NCBI GenBank assembly: GCA_949511625.1
Contig: CATFEX010000002.1
Span: 1-56,859, forward strand
Direction of reading: 5' to 3'
Length of the DNA: 56,859 bases
Origin: UBA11891 sp003533785
Lineage (GTDB): Bacteria > Bacteroidota > Bacteroidia > Flavobacteriales > Flavobacteriaceae
Positions 42,608 to 50,950 of the stretch are shown here, in pieces; within the stretch, counting starts at the first letter, position 1; the number at the start of each line of letters is the position of its first letter. Below the pieces are notes generated by a model that saw only the letters and a list, made by a program, of their open reading frames with translations, was not told where the DNA came from and did not search any database. The translations under genes and the position numbers were made by a program.

Positions 42608-43153
42608 GTGAGTTACTACAATTATATAAAAGCGCTGCATCTGATTTTTGTAATTACTTGGTTTGCAGGGCTTTTTTATATGCCTAGACTTTTTATTTAT
42701 TGGATTGAAGCACAGCAAAAAGAAGCCACAGCTCGTGATATTCTCACCAAACAATTCCAATTGATGGCTCATCGCTTGTGGTATATCATTACCTGGCCTT
42801 CTGCAATATTAACCGTATTATCTGCTTCGGCATTGCTTTACCTGATGCCGAATTGGCTCCTTCAATCTTGGATGTGGGTCAAGCTAGGATTTGTGGGTGC
42901 CCTAGTTCTTTATCATCTAAAAACGCACCGTATTTTCAAAAAGATGCAGCGCGACGAGTTTCCCTATTCCTCAAATTTTATGCGTATCTGGAATGAAGGA
43001 GCAACCTTACTTTTATTTGCAATTGTTTTTTTAGCTATTCTAAAAAATAGTTTTCATTGGATTTTTGGTGTAGTGGGAATCTTACTTTTAGGCGTACTTC
43101 TCATGTTGGGCATTCGTTTGTACAAAAGACTTAGAAAAAAAGGAGAAGAATGA
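42608..43153 (+). CDS. hemJ: Protoporphyrinogen oxidase HemJ
   Basis: A 181-residue membrane protein that oxidises protoporphyrinogen IX to protoporphyrin IX, feeding HemH. The conserved N-terminal histidine is H11 (A-L-H-L-I-F), followed by W-F-A-G-L-F-Y-M-P-R-L-F-I-Y and the H-R-L-W segment near residue 56. Four hydrophobic helices are visible. The start is GTG, one base after the propeller gene's stop. No hemG or hemY is in the window, so HemJ is the apparent enzyme for this step. Its stop overlaps the kinase gene by four bases. Confidence 0.92.
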   Translation: MSYYNYIKALHLIFVITWFAGLFYMPRLFIYWIEAQQKEATARDILTKQFQLMAHRLWYIITWPSAILTVLSASALLYLMPNWLLQSWMWVKLGFVGALVLYHLKTHRIFKKMQRDEFPYSSNFMRIWNEGATLLLFAIVFLAILKNSFHWIFGVVGILLLGVLLMLGIRLYKRLRKKGEE

Positions 43154-44616
43154 AAGTTAGAGAACTATTCAATCGAAGGTTATCATTGCGTACCCGTCTT
43201 TTTTTGGCTATGATACTACTCGTATTTTTAGCGTGTATGTTGATTTTAGCAGCGACCTATATTCAATATCAAACCGAAGCAGACGATTATAACCTTTTTC
43301 GATTGGATCGAAAGGAAAAACAAATACAACGACAACTCAATTACTTAGTCGATAAATACCAGTTAGAACAAGCTTCTGATTCGATTTGGGCGGAATATGA
43401 AAAAGATTTGCGTTCGATTAGTAAAATACACAAAGTTGAGTTCTCCCTATTTAGTCTTGAAGGGGACTCCTTATTTGTGTCCTTCACCCCCCTTAAAATT
43501 ATTGCCAATAATTACAAACTTGATTCCACTTTAGTCGACACTATTCTTACTAAAAAGGGATCGAGGTATTTAGAAGAAAGTATAGACGAACTGGGCAATT
43601 TTCAATCTTCCTACAGTTTGCTCAAAGTAGATAATGGAATGCCGTATGCTATTTTATTTTTCCCCTATTTTGAAGATATTTCTTTCTCGGAAGATGAACT
43701 CAATACTTTTCTGCAACGCCTCTATCAGGTCTATCTGATCATGTTAGTGGTTGCCATCTTTTTTGCTTATTTCATATCCCGCTATGTCACCCGTTCTCTA
43801 GACAAGCTCCGTCTATTAATTGGCCAAACAGGTTTTCTTACTCGTAATAAAAAAATTCATTTAGAAAATGCTACAAGAGAAATTGAAGGGCTGGTTAATT
43901 CCTACAATAATATGATTGATGATCTTGAGAAAAGTGCTGAGTTATTAGCCAAAACAGAACGAGAACAAGCCTGGCAAGAAATGGCACGCCAAGTAGCCCA
44001 TGAAATTAAAAACCCATTGACTCCCATGCGACTTTCTGTTCAAAGTTTTCAGCAACGTTTGGATCCCAATGCGCCAAATTTACAAACCAAAATCAACGAA
44101 TTCTCTTCCATGCTCATTGCACAAATTGATACAATGAGTCAAGTGGCCAACGCCTTTTCAGATTATGCTACACTTCCCAAAGCCCAATTGAAAGAAGAAG
44201 ACATTGTTGAATTGACCAAAAGAGCAACCGAAGTCTTTGAACAGGAAAATGTGAAATTTATATCGGATGTGACTCAGCAAATGGTTCAATTGGATAGAAC
44301 TCAATGGATTCGAGTGATGACCAATCTCATTCAAAATGGAATTCAATCGGTGCCTGCTGAAAAACTCGCTCAAATAAAGGTGCAAATCAAGGTTGATGGT
44401 CAATGGGTAGAGGTTCAGGTAAAGGATAATGGGCAAGGAATTCTCTCCCAAAACAAAGACAAGATTTTTGAACCTAAGTTCACTACGAAAACTAAAGGTA
44501 TGGGGCTTGGTCTTGGAATAGTGAAAAATATTATCACTTCGCACAATGGCTCTATTACCTTTCAATCCAAAAAAGGAAACGGTTCTACTTTCGTGGTTAA
44601 AATTCCGATTGACTAA
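43150..44616 (+). CDS. Membrane sensor histidine kinase, no partner regulator nearby
   Basis: A 488-residue kinase. Helix 1 is at about residues 17-38, a periplasmic loop spans 40-190, and helix 2 is at about 193-215. A HAMP-like linker follows, then the phosphoacceptor H284 in V-A-H-E-I-K-N-P-L-T-P-M-R. The ATPase domain has an N-box (N-L-I-Q-N-G-I-Q), D-N-G-Q-G-I and G-M-G-L-G-L-G-I-V. This H-E-I-K-N-P-L-T-P form is like NtrY-type kinases. No response regulator is adjacent. Coupled to hemJ by the ATGA overlap; convergent with the acyltransferase gene, overlapping by four bases. Confidence 0.9.
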   Translation: MKVRELFNRRLSLRTRLFLAMILLVFLACMLILAATYIQYQTEADDYNLFRLDRKEKQIQRQLNYLVDKYQLEQASDSIWAEYEKDLRSISKIHKVEFSLFSLEGDSLFVSFTPLKIIANNYKLDSTLVDTILTKKGSRYLEESIDELGNFQSSYSLLKVDNGMPYAILFFPYFEDISFSEDELNTFLQRLYQVYLIMLVVAIFFAYFISRYVTRSLDKLRLLIGQTGFLTRNKKIHLENATREIEGLVNSYNNMIDDLEKSAELLAKTEREQAWQEMARQVAHEIKNPLTPMRLSVQSFQQRLDPNAPNLQTKINEFSSMLIAQIDTMSQVANAFSDYATLPKAQLKEEDIVELTKRATEVFEQENVKFISDVTQQMVQLDRTQWIRVMTNLIQNGIQSVPAEKLAQIKVQIKVDGQWVEVQVKDNGQGILSQNKDKIFEPKFTTKTKGMGLGLGIVKNIITSHNGSITFQSKKGNGSTFVVKIPID

Positions 44617-45362
44617 ATCTTGGATTGAATTTCGTAGACTCCCTGATGAATTATTTTTTGAAGTGATTCAAGCGATTTTTTGGGTTGTTGAGAATCGATC
44701 ATTTGCAAAGGGTGGAATTTAAAAACTATAGAAACCCCAAGAGGCATTGGGAAGTACTTGAATCGACTCAATTGCCAAGAATTTCCAATACTAATGGGGA
44801 GTAACCTAGCATTTGGAATTTCATTAAACAAGGTAATGAGGCCTCCTTTTTGAAACGATTTGGGGTTGCCATCCCGACTTCTTGTTCCTTCTGCAAAAAT
44901 AACCACAGACCAATTATTTTCTCGAACTTTTTGAGCAAAGCTTTTAATCGATTCAAGCGAACCTGCTTTATCTTTTCTATCGATCAAAACAGATCCGCCG
45001 TATTTGAGATTATAGGAAATGCTGGGGATGCCCTTTCCCAATTCTTTTTTACTGATAAACTTTGGGTGGCAGTTCCTTAAATTCCAAATTAAAGGTGGGA
45101 TGTCATAAGTACTTTGGTGATTGGCAACAATAATAATTGGGAAATCTCTTTTGAGTTTTGGAACATCGTGCAGAACAAAGCGGGTCCCTAAAAGATTGAG
45201 ACAACGAAGAACCACCCAGTTGAGCAAATCCACACTTTTCTTGTGAGCTTGATAACCAAAAATGCGCAAGCAAATTATTTGAACTCCATGAAAAATGGAC
45301 AATGTGATACCAAAACAGAGGTAATAAAGTAGGGTTAGGGGGTAAGAAAGTGCTTTTTTCAA
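44613..45362 (-). CDS. 1-acyl-sn-glycerol-3-phosphate acyltransferase (PlsC-like)
   Basis: A membrane-associated acyltransferase making phosphatidic acid. The catalytic H-x4-D is in A-N-H-Q-S-T-Y-D near residue 83, and the substrate-binding F-A-E-G-T-R-S-R-D-G is near residue 157. 249 residues with one or two N-terminal hydrophobic helices. It follows the bacilliredoxin gene by 11 bases on the same strand. The exact acceptor is not certain, but the core motifs fit PlsC. Confidence 0.9.
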   Translation of the reverse strand: MKKALSYPLTLLYYLCFGITLSIFHGVQIICLRIFGYQAHKKSVDLLNWVVLRCLNLLGTRFVLHDVPKLKRDFPIIIVANHQSTYDIPPLIWNLRNCHPKFISKKELGKGIPSISYNLKYGGSVLIDRKDKAGSLESIKSFAQKVRENNWSVVIFAEGTRSRDGNPKSFQKGGLITLFNEIPNARLLPISIGNSWQLSRFKYFPMPLGVSIVFKFHPLQMIDSQQPKKSLESLQKIIHQGVYEIQSKI

Positions 45363-45373
45363 AGCCAGAGGGG

Positions 45374-45784
45374 TTAGCAGTGTTCGCTGTAGGCAGTTTG
45401 AAGGTTGTCTGCAATCATTTCTGCAGGTCGCCCTTCAATGTGATGGCGTTCAATCATATGGACTAATTCACCATCTTTGAATAAAGCAATGCTTGGAGAA
45501 GAAGGAGGAAAGGGGATCATTCTTGCTCGGGCAGCATCAGTAGCTTCACGATCTACTCCAGCAAAAACGGTTAAAAGGTGATCGGGTGTTTTGTCTTGTC
45601 CCAACGATAAGCGAATCCCAGGCCGGGCATTGGCTGCGGCACATCCACATATTGAATTGACGACTACTAAGGTAGTTCCCTTTTGGGCAAGGGCCTTCTC
45701 CACATCTTTTTCTTGAAACAATTCTTCAAACCCTAGCGTTGTTAATTCCTCTCGCATGGGCTTCACAATATCTTTTGGGTACAT
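45374..45784 (-). CDS. Bacilliredoxin (BrxA/BrxB family)
   Basis: A 136-residue thioredoxin-fold protein with the unusual C-G-C motif (C46-G47-C48) in V-V-N-S-I-C-G-C-A-A-A-N-A-R-P-G, diagnostic of the YphP/YqiW family. In Bacillus these proteins remove bacillithiol from mixed disulfides; many Bacteroidota also have the family. A TATCTTTG -7 element lies 14 bases from the start. It precedes the plsC-like gene. Confidence 0.92.
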   Translation of the reverse strand: MYPKDIVKPMREELTTLGFEELFQEKDVEKALAQKGTTLVVVNSICGCAAANARPGIRLSLGQDKTPDHLLTVFAGVDREATDAARARMIPFPPSSPSIALFKDGELVHMIERHHIEGRPAEMIADNLQTAYSEHC

Positions 45785-45798
45785 AATTTAATTTTCCC

Positions 45799-45806
45799 CA
45801 AAGATA
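45799..45806 (-). promoter_or_regulatory. -7 element of the bacilliredoxin gene
   Basis: TATCTTTG on the minus strand fits TAnnTTTG exactly and lies 14 bases upstream of the start codon. No TTG is evident at -33. Confidence 0.5.
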
Positions 45807-45901
45807 TAAAGTTCCCTTTATATTATCGTCCGTCTTTTTTAGTATTTCATTCGTACATTATTTAAATAAATTATTCCTTTGCAACTTAATCGATTGATAG
45901 T

Positions 45902-46618
45902 ATGAAATGGATGGGTGCCCTAATCGGCTATTTTATATATCGTTTTCCCGGTGCTTTGTTGGGGTTTTTTCTGGGGAGTATGCTGGAGCAGGCCCGAATG
46001 GGATCGCTCAATTACGGATCTTCATCTCGCGGGTTGACCAAACGTTCTTTTGAATTAAAGTTGTTGGCTTTGGCTGCCATAGTCATCAAAGCAGACGGAC
46101 AAATTGTAGCAGAGGAATTGCGGTATGTTCGGAATTATTTTATTGGACAATACGGAGAATTGAGAGCACAAGAAATTTTTCAGCATTTTAATCAAGAAAT
46201 CAAAAAAGAATCTCAAAGCATCAATGCCTTGGGAGCCGATTTTGTCCAAGGTACAGTCTATGCTACTCGTGTACAAATACTTCACTTTTTATTTGGAATT
46301 GCGAATGCCGACGGACAAGTCTCTCCAAGCGAACTTTCGAAACTCAGCGAGATTGCCAAGGCGATGCGCTTGCGTATCAATGAGTATGAGATCATCAAAG
46401 CCATGTTTGTCAAAGACACAGATCAAGCATATAAAATTTTGGGATTGGAACCCCAAGCCACAGTAGATGAAATAAAAAAAGCATATCGTTCTCAAGCAAA
46501 AAAGTACCATCCCGACAGAATCCAGACTCAAGATGAAGCACTTTTGAAAGGAGCACAGCAAAAATTTTTACAAATTCAGGAGGCTTATGAGACCCTCAAA
46601 AAGCAACGCGGATTTTAA
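45902..46618 (+). CDS. TerB-like and DnaJ-domain co-chaperone (DjlA-like)
   Basis: A 238-residue protein: one N-terminal glycine-containing hydrophobic helix (about residues 5-27), a helical TerB-like acidic domain (about 45-165, with I-K-A-D-G-Q-I and N-A-D-G-Q-V repeats that could bind metal), and a C-terminal J domain (about 175-238) with the H-P-D tripeptide. This is the DjlA layout, a membrane-anchored DnaK partner. It starts a unit with the HupE-like gene nine bases downstream. Confidence 0.88.
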   Translation: MKWMGALIGYFIYRFPGALLGFFLGSMLEQARMGSLNYGSSSRGLTKRSFELKLLALAAIVIKADGQIVAEELRYVRNYFIGQYGELRAQEIFQHFNQEIKKESQSINALGADFVQGTVYATRVQILHFLFGIANADGQVSPSELSKLSEIAKAMRLRINEYEIIKAMFVKDTDQAYKILGLEPQATVDEIKKAYRSQAKKYHPDRIQTQDEALLKGAQQKFLQIQEAYETLKKQRGF

Positions 46619-46627
46619 ATAGAGGTT

Positions 46628-47203
46628 ATGGGACAAGTTTGGTTTTATCTTGAATTGGGTCTTTGGCACGTTTTAGATTTGGCAGCGCTGGATCACTTGC
46701 TGTTTATTGCAGCTTTCTCGGCTCCTTATGGATTTAATTCCTTGAAAAAATTGATTTGGTGGACAACCCTATTCACGATTGGGCATAGTCTTTCACTCCT
46801 AGGAAATTATTTTTACAATCTCAATATTTCATTCAATTGGATTGAGCTATTAATCTCTGTTTCCATTCTCATTGCTTGCATCCCCCTGTTTAGAAAGGCT
46901 CAACCCTTTGGGAGAACACGCTCCTTTTTTAGTGCTTTGATTTTATTTTTTGGAATCATTCATGGATTTGGATTTAGTCGTTATTTTGGAATGATGGTTC
47001 CTCAAGAAAGTGCCACTAAAGCCTTGATTTCATTTGCCATAGGGGTGGAAGCCGCTCAGATTACAATTATCCTAGCAGTGCTGATTTTGGAATGGGTACT
47101 TGTTCGTGTCTTATCCATCTCTAAAGAGAAATGGCAATGGGTAGTGGGAGGTATGATCGTATCACAAGCCTTGGAAATGACCTACCAAAATTGGCCTTGG
47201 TAA
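46628..47203 (+). CDS. HupE/UreJ-like membrane protein
   Basis: A 191-residue protein with about six hydrophobic helices. Conserved polar positions include D-H-L-L-F, T-I-G-H-S-L-S-L near residue 55 and I-I-H-G-F-G-F-S near residue 115, the histidine-bearing motifs of the HupE/UreJ_2 family, which is linked to nickel or cobalt transport in some relatives. No nickel enzyme genes are nearby, so the metal role is uncertain. Confidence 0.8.
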   Translation: MGQVWFYLELGLWHVLDLAALDHLLFIAAFSAPYGFNSLKKLIWWTTLFTIGHSLSLLGNYFYNLNISFNWIELLISVSILIACIPLFRKAQPFGRTRSFFSALILFFGIIHGFGFSRYFGMMVPQESATKALISFAIGVEAAQITIILAVLILEWVLVRVLSISKEKWQWVVGGMIVSQALEMTYQNWPW

Positions 47204-47230
47204 ATAATTCCTTTCCTTTTCAAATACTTG

Positions 47231-47238
47231 TATCTTAG
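47231..47238 (+). promoter_or_regulatory. Possible -7 variant (TATCTTAG) before the dCMP deaminase gene
   Basis: Same octamer as before the nitrilase gene; it ends six bases before the ATG at 47245, so the leader would be absent or very short. Confidence 0.35.
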
Positions 47239-47244
47239 CGAGCC

Positions 47245-47676
47245 ATGGATAAAAAACAGGAAAAATACGACCGAGCCTATCTAAAAATGGCCCATACATG
47301 GGGGCAGCTTTCCTATTGTGAGCGGAAAAAAGTAGGTGCCTTGATCGTGAAAGACCGCATGATTATATCCGATGGCTACAACGGAACCCCTTCTGGTTTT
47401 GAAAATGTATGTGAAGATGAAGACCATTATACAAAATGGTATGTTCTTCATGCCGAAGCCAACGCCATTCTCAAGGTGGCAGCTTCGACACAATCCTGCC
47501 AAGGTGCCACCTTATACATAACACTATCCCCATGCAAGGAATGCAGCAAGTTGATCCATCAGTCAGGAATAAAACGGGTGGTCTATGCAAAAGCTTATAA
47601 AGACCTCTCTGGGGTTGAATTTTTGAAACGGGCTGGTGTTGAAGTATCTTCGTTGCCCTTGTCTTTCTCTTCCTAA
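47245..47676 (+). CDS. dCMP deaminase (ComEB family)
   Basis: A zinc enzyme converting dCMP to dUMP for thymidylate synthesis. The zinc and catalytic motif H-A-E is near residue 71 and the P-C-x-x-C pair (S-P-C-K-E-C) near residue 93. G-Y-N-G-T-P-S-G-F, near residue 50, is the substrate-loop signature of the family. 143 residues. It is followed 13 bases later by the S41 protease, and functionally matches the ribonucleotide reductase genes downstream. Confidence 0.93.
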   Translation: MDKKQEKYDRAYLKMAHTWGQLSYCERKKVGALIVKDRMIISDGYNGTPSGFENVCEDEDHYTKWYVLHAEANAILKVAASTQSCQGATLYITLSPCKECSKLIHQSGIKRVVYAKAYKDLSGVEFLKRAGVEVSSLPLSFSS

Positions 47677-47689
47677 ACATGTTGTAATT

Positions 47690-49273
47690 TTGAAAAACAC
47701 CTCCTACTTATTTCTTATTGTTGCCCTCTCGCTACTCACTGGATTTTTTTGGGGGAGTCGTTGGGAAGAAATAGGATTTCTTTCCCCAAAGGATACCAAT
47801 GCTCAGGCCAAGTTATCTCGACTAATGCGCTATGTTGATCAGCGATATGTGGACTCCCTCAATATTGACAGTCTTTCCACGGAAGTCATTCAAGAAATCA
47901 TAGATCGCCTAGACCCCCACTCCGTTTTTATTCCAAAAGAGGAACAACAAGCACTTTCAGAGACAATGCAAGGAAATTTTGTTGGGATTGGCGTGAGTTT
48001 TTATATGATTGAGGATACCGTGGCCATCGTCCGAGTATTGGACGGAGGGCCTAGTAAGAATTCTGGAATTCTTCCCGGGGATCGGATTTTGATGGCAGAT
48101 CAAGATACATTATATCTGAAGGGACTGGAAAGCAATGAAATCATAAATAAATTAAAGGGAACGCCCAATACTAATGTCAAGGTAAAATTCTACCGTCCTC
48201 AAAAGGATTCCTTATTCTCGATGACCCTCACCCGTGGTACGGTTCCCTTAAAAAGTGTAGAGGCACATTTCCTTCTGGACAAAAAAACGGCCTACATAAA
48301 AATTAACAGATTTTCTCAAGCGACTTACCCAGAGTTTTTGGAAGCCTTGGAATCTTTTGATTTGAACACTCTGGCGCATTTAGTTCTTGATTTGCGAGAC
48401 AATCCAGGGGGGTATATGTTTCCTGCACAACAAATCGCTGATGAGTTTTTGAAAGACGGCAAACCCATCGTTATTACACAAAGCAACAACGGCATACGGA
48501 AACAAACGTTGGCCACAGAAAGAGGAAACTTCGAAAAAGGAGACATTTATATTCTTATTAATGAACAATCTGCTTCTGCGGCCGAAGTTTTGGCAGGTGC
48601 GCTGCAAGACAATGACCGGGCTTGGATTGTTGGCAGGAGAAGTTTTGGGAAAGGACTCGTTCAACAGCAGTTGCCCTTGGGAGACGGCGATGCAATACGA
48701 TTAACAACGGCTCGATACTATACCCCCACAGGGCGTTCCATCCAAAGACCCTATGGAGGACAGGATAGAGATACCTATTACAATGAATTCAACCGAAGGT
48801 ATGACAGTGGGGAAATGGCCAGTGTGGACAATATTCCAGTCAATGATTCTTTGGCTTACAAGACACCCCAAGGACGAATTGTATACGGTGGCGGTGGGAT
48901 TACTCCCGACATCTATGTACCCAATACTAATACGCGTTCGGAAGAATTCGACTTCTTTCTATTACGATCCAACTTGATGAATCATTTTGTTTTCACCTAT
49001 TTGGACAAAAATCGATCTGCCTATCCATTTGAATCCGAATCTGAATTTAGTTCCCAACCGCTAAAAAACGCTCAAGACTGGATAGCGGCCTTTGTTGAAT
49101 ATTGCGAGGTAAATAGCCTTCCTTTTGAAATAAAAGACAAATTGGTGGTTACAAATGCAATTAAAGCCTATTTAGGTCTTCAGCTGTACGGGGAGAATTG
49201 CTACTCTAAAATACTCACACAAATCGATCCCTTTGTACAACGAACTCTAGACGAACAGCGACTAAAAGAATAA
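47690..49273 (+). CDS. C-terminal processing peptidase (S41)
   Basis: A 527-residue exported serine protease. A TTG start at 47690 gives M-K-N-T-S and an N-terminal hydrophobic anchor (about residues 5-20); no in-frame ATG precedes it outside the deaminase gene, so TTG is preferred. A PDZ domain lies at about residues 85-175. The catalytic pair is S296 in E-Q-S-A-S-A-A-E and K321 in S-F-G-K-G. It trims periplasmic or surface proteins. Its stop directly abuts the convergent 66-residue gene. Confidence 0.92.
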   Translation: MKNTSYLFLIVALSLLTGFFWGSRWEEIGFLSPKDTNAQAKLSRLMRYVDQRYVDSLNIDSLSTEVIQEIIDRLDPHSVFIPKEEQQALSETMQGNFVGIGVSFYMIEDTVAIVRVLDGGPSKNSGILPGDRILMADQDTLYLKGLESNEIINKLKGTPNTNVKVKFYRPQKDSLFSMTLTRGTVPLKSVEAHFLLDKKTAYIKINRFSQATYPEFLEALESFDLNTLAHLVLDLRDNPGGYMFPAQQIADEFLKDGKPIVITQSNNGIRKQTLATERGNFEKGDIYILINEQSASAAEVLAGALQDNDRAWIVGRRSFGKGLVQQQLPLGDGDAIRLTTARYYTPTGRSIQRPYGGQDRDTYYNEFNRRYDSGEMASVDNIPVNDSLAYKTPQGRIVYGGGGITPDIYVPNTNTRSEEFDFFLLRSNLMNHFVFTYLDKNRSAYPFESESEFSSQPLKNAQDWIAAFVEYCEVNSLPFEIKDKLVVTNAIKAYLGLQLYGENCYSKILTQIDPFVQRTLDEQRLKE

Positions 49274-49474
49274 CTATTTTTCCTTTAACCTTTTAGCTAC
49301 TTTAAGAGATTGCGAAAGAACCAACAGCAGAAGAATCGCACAAGCAGATGCCAACACACCAATACAAGCGACAAGACTTTGCCCTTCGAAGGGAGCCGCC
49401 CAGCGGATTTGAAAAAGGTTGAATCCTAAAGTTGCTACAGCCAATAATAGGAAAATAACAATCCAATTTTTCAT
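49274..49474 (-). CDS. Small two-helix membrane protein, unknown
   Basis: A 66-residue protein with hydrophobic segments at about residues 4-22 and 33-56 and a basic tail. No recognised domain. It lies 30 bases after marC on the same strand and may be its co-transcribed partner. Real coding is likely, since it fills the space between two confident genes and has an ordered hydrophobic pattern. Confidence 0.5.
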   Translation of the reverse strand: MKNWIVIFLLLAVATLGFNLFQIRWAAPFEGQSLVACIGVLASACAILLLLVLSQSLKVAKRLKEK

Positions 49475-49504
49475 AGAACATAAAGGTACTAAAGAAGAAC
49501 GATA

Positions 49505-50077
49505 TTAGGGGGCCAACTGTCCCACATTAGTTGCAAAAAGTTTTACTGCAATAGCCAAAAGTACTACACCAAAAACTTTTCGAATAACCAAGATACCCGA
49601 GGATCCTAGAAAGCGACCCAAAAAATGAGAGGACTTCAATACGGTGTAGACCAAAATGATGTTTCCAATAATGGCTATAATCATATTGACCAGGTGGTAT
49701 TCCGCTCGAAGGGATAGAATCGAAGTAAGTGTACCCGCCCCTGCAATCATAGGAAAGGCAAGAGGTACTATAGAGGCTGTGGCTGGAATATCACCTTTAA
49801 AAAGGCTGATTCCAAGAATCATTTCTATTGCTAACAACAAAAGCACAAAAGAACCAGCCACCGCAAATGAACTTACATCAATCCCAATGAGTTTTAGTAT
49901 TTCCTCGCCCAAAAACAAAAAGGATATCATTAACAGAGCGGATACCACAGCGGCTTTTTCTGATTGGATATGACCTACTTTTTCGCGCAGGCTAATGATC
50001 AAGGGAATGTTACCAATGATATCGATAACGGCAAATAAAATCATTCCCGCGCTTAGAATCTCTTTGATGTCGAACAT
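49505..50077 (-). CDS. MarC-family integral membrane protein
   Basis: A 190-residue protein with six hydrophobic helices. The N-terminal I-D-I-I-G-N-I-P-L and the mid-region P-L-A-F-P-M-I-A-G-A-G-T near residue 108 are MarC/UPF0056 signatures. Its transport role is unproven. The ATG at 50077 is preferred over one 23 codons upstream, as the -7 element at 50110-50117 lies between them. Confidence 0.88.
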   Translation of the reverse strand: MFDIKEILSAGMILFAVIDIIGNIPLIISLREKVGHIQSEKAAVVSALLMISFLFLGEEILKLIGIDVSSFAVAGSFVLLLLAIEMILGISLFKGDIPATASIVPLAFPMIAGAGTLTSILSLRAEYHLVNMIIAIIGNIILVYTVLKSSHFLGRFLGSSGILVIRKVFGVVLLAIAVKLFATNVGQLAP

Positions 50078-50109
50078 GATTGTTGAATTGTAGGGGTTAA
50101 AATTTGCCG

Positions 50110-50117
50110 CAAAATTA
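50110..50117 (-). promoter_or_regulatory. -7 element of marC
   Basis: On the minus strand TAATTTTG, a full match to TAnnTTTG, 32 bases from the start codon at 50077. It supports that start. Confidence 0.45.
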
Positions 50118-50154
50118 GTAATATTCTCTGTATTTTTAGGCTCCATTTGTACTT

Positions 50155-50727
50155 ATGATTGTTCAAATTCAAGATTGTTTGGTGTCGGAATCTGTTTTAC
50201 AAGAGGCCTTTAGTTGTGACCTGGATCGCTGCCAAGGAGCTTGCTGTGTAGAAGGTGAAGCAGGTGCGCCTTTGGAACAGGAAGAAGTCAATTTTCTAGC
50301 CAAGGAATGGGAGCAGATTGAGCCCTACCTTCCTGAAGCCGGTCGGAAAGCAATTGCGGAACAAGGCACTCATGTTCTGGGACTTGATGGAGATTTTGAA
50401 ACCCCTCTTGTGAATGGGAAAGAATGTGCCTACACTCTATTTACCGAAAAGGGGATAGCGCAATGTGGAATTGAAAAAGCATATCATGAAGGAGCCGTCA
50501 CGCAGAACAAACCCATTTCATGTCACTTGTATCCCGTCCGAATTAAAAAATACAAGGAATTCACAGCAGTAAACTATCATCAATGGCATGTTTGTGAAGC
50601 GGCTTGTGCATTGGGAAATCAATTAAAGAAACCCGTATATGAATTCGTTAAATCGGCTTTGATTCGAAAATTTGGACAGCCATGGTATGATGAACTGGTT
50701 TTAGCAGCCCGTGAATTGTCAAACTGA
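50155..50727 (+). CDS. DUF3109 cysteine-rich protein
   Basis: A 190-residue cytoplasmic protein of a family frequent in Bacteroidota. Cysteines cluster in C-D-x-D-R-C-Q-G-A-C-C (about residues 22-32), with others in G-K-E-C-A-Y, A-Q-C-G-I-E, I-S-C-H-L-Y and H-V-C-E-A-A-C. This is the spacing expected of a metal or Fe-S site, related to the YkgJ type. Function unknown. It is divergent from marC with 77 bases between starts. Confidence 0.82.
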   Translation: MIVQIQDCLVSESVLQEAFSCDLDRCQGACCVEGEAGAPLEQEEVNFLAKEWEQIEPYLPEAGRKAIAEQGTHVLGLDGDFETPLVNGKECAYTLFTEKGIAQCGIEKAYHEGAVTQNKPISCHLYPVRIKKYKEFTAVNYHQWHVCEAACALGNQLKKPVYEFVKSALIRKFGQPWYDELVLAARELSN

Positions 50728-50782
50728 CGTTTTCAAGTATATTGCGGCCTACCCGAATTTTTGTATATGTAATAACCTATAA

Positions 50783-50821
50783 AACAATTAATTAGAAATA
50801 TGAAGATTTTAATTAATTGTT
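50783..50821. repeat. Perfect 12-bp inverted repeat upstream of nrdBA
   Basis: AACAATTAATTA (50783-50794) and TAATTAATTGTT (50810-50821) are exact reverse complements with a 15-base spacer, in the 223-base gap before nrdB. It lacks GC and a T-run, so it is unlikely to be a terminator. A binding site for a dimeric regulator or a hairpin is possible. The rest of the gap holds no gene that I can see. Confidence 0.5.
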
Positions 50822-50950
50822 AAGCAATGTTGTCATTTTGTTAAAAACTAAAGCTGTTTGTGAATAAGTAGGCCTTTCAATTCTGCAAGCATTTTTAAAT
50901 CTTTGTTTGTCTCGAAAACAATGTAAAATAACTCTAAAAGAAAAAAAACG

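Noticed and set aside
50922..50938. TGTAAA-N5-TCTAAA before nrdB as another member of the feo/hem motif
   Set aside because: Left half is weaker and the position relative to any -7 element differs from feoA and sdhC; could be chance in A-rich leader DNA. Kept only as a note.
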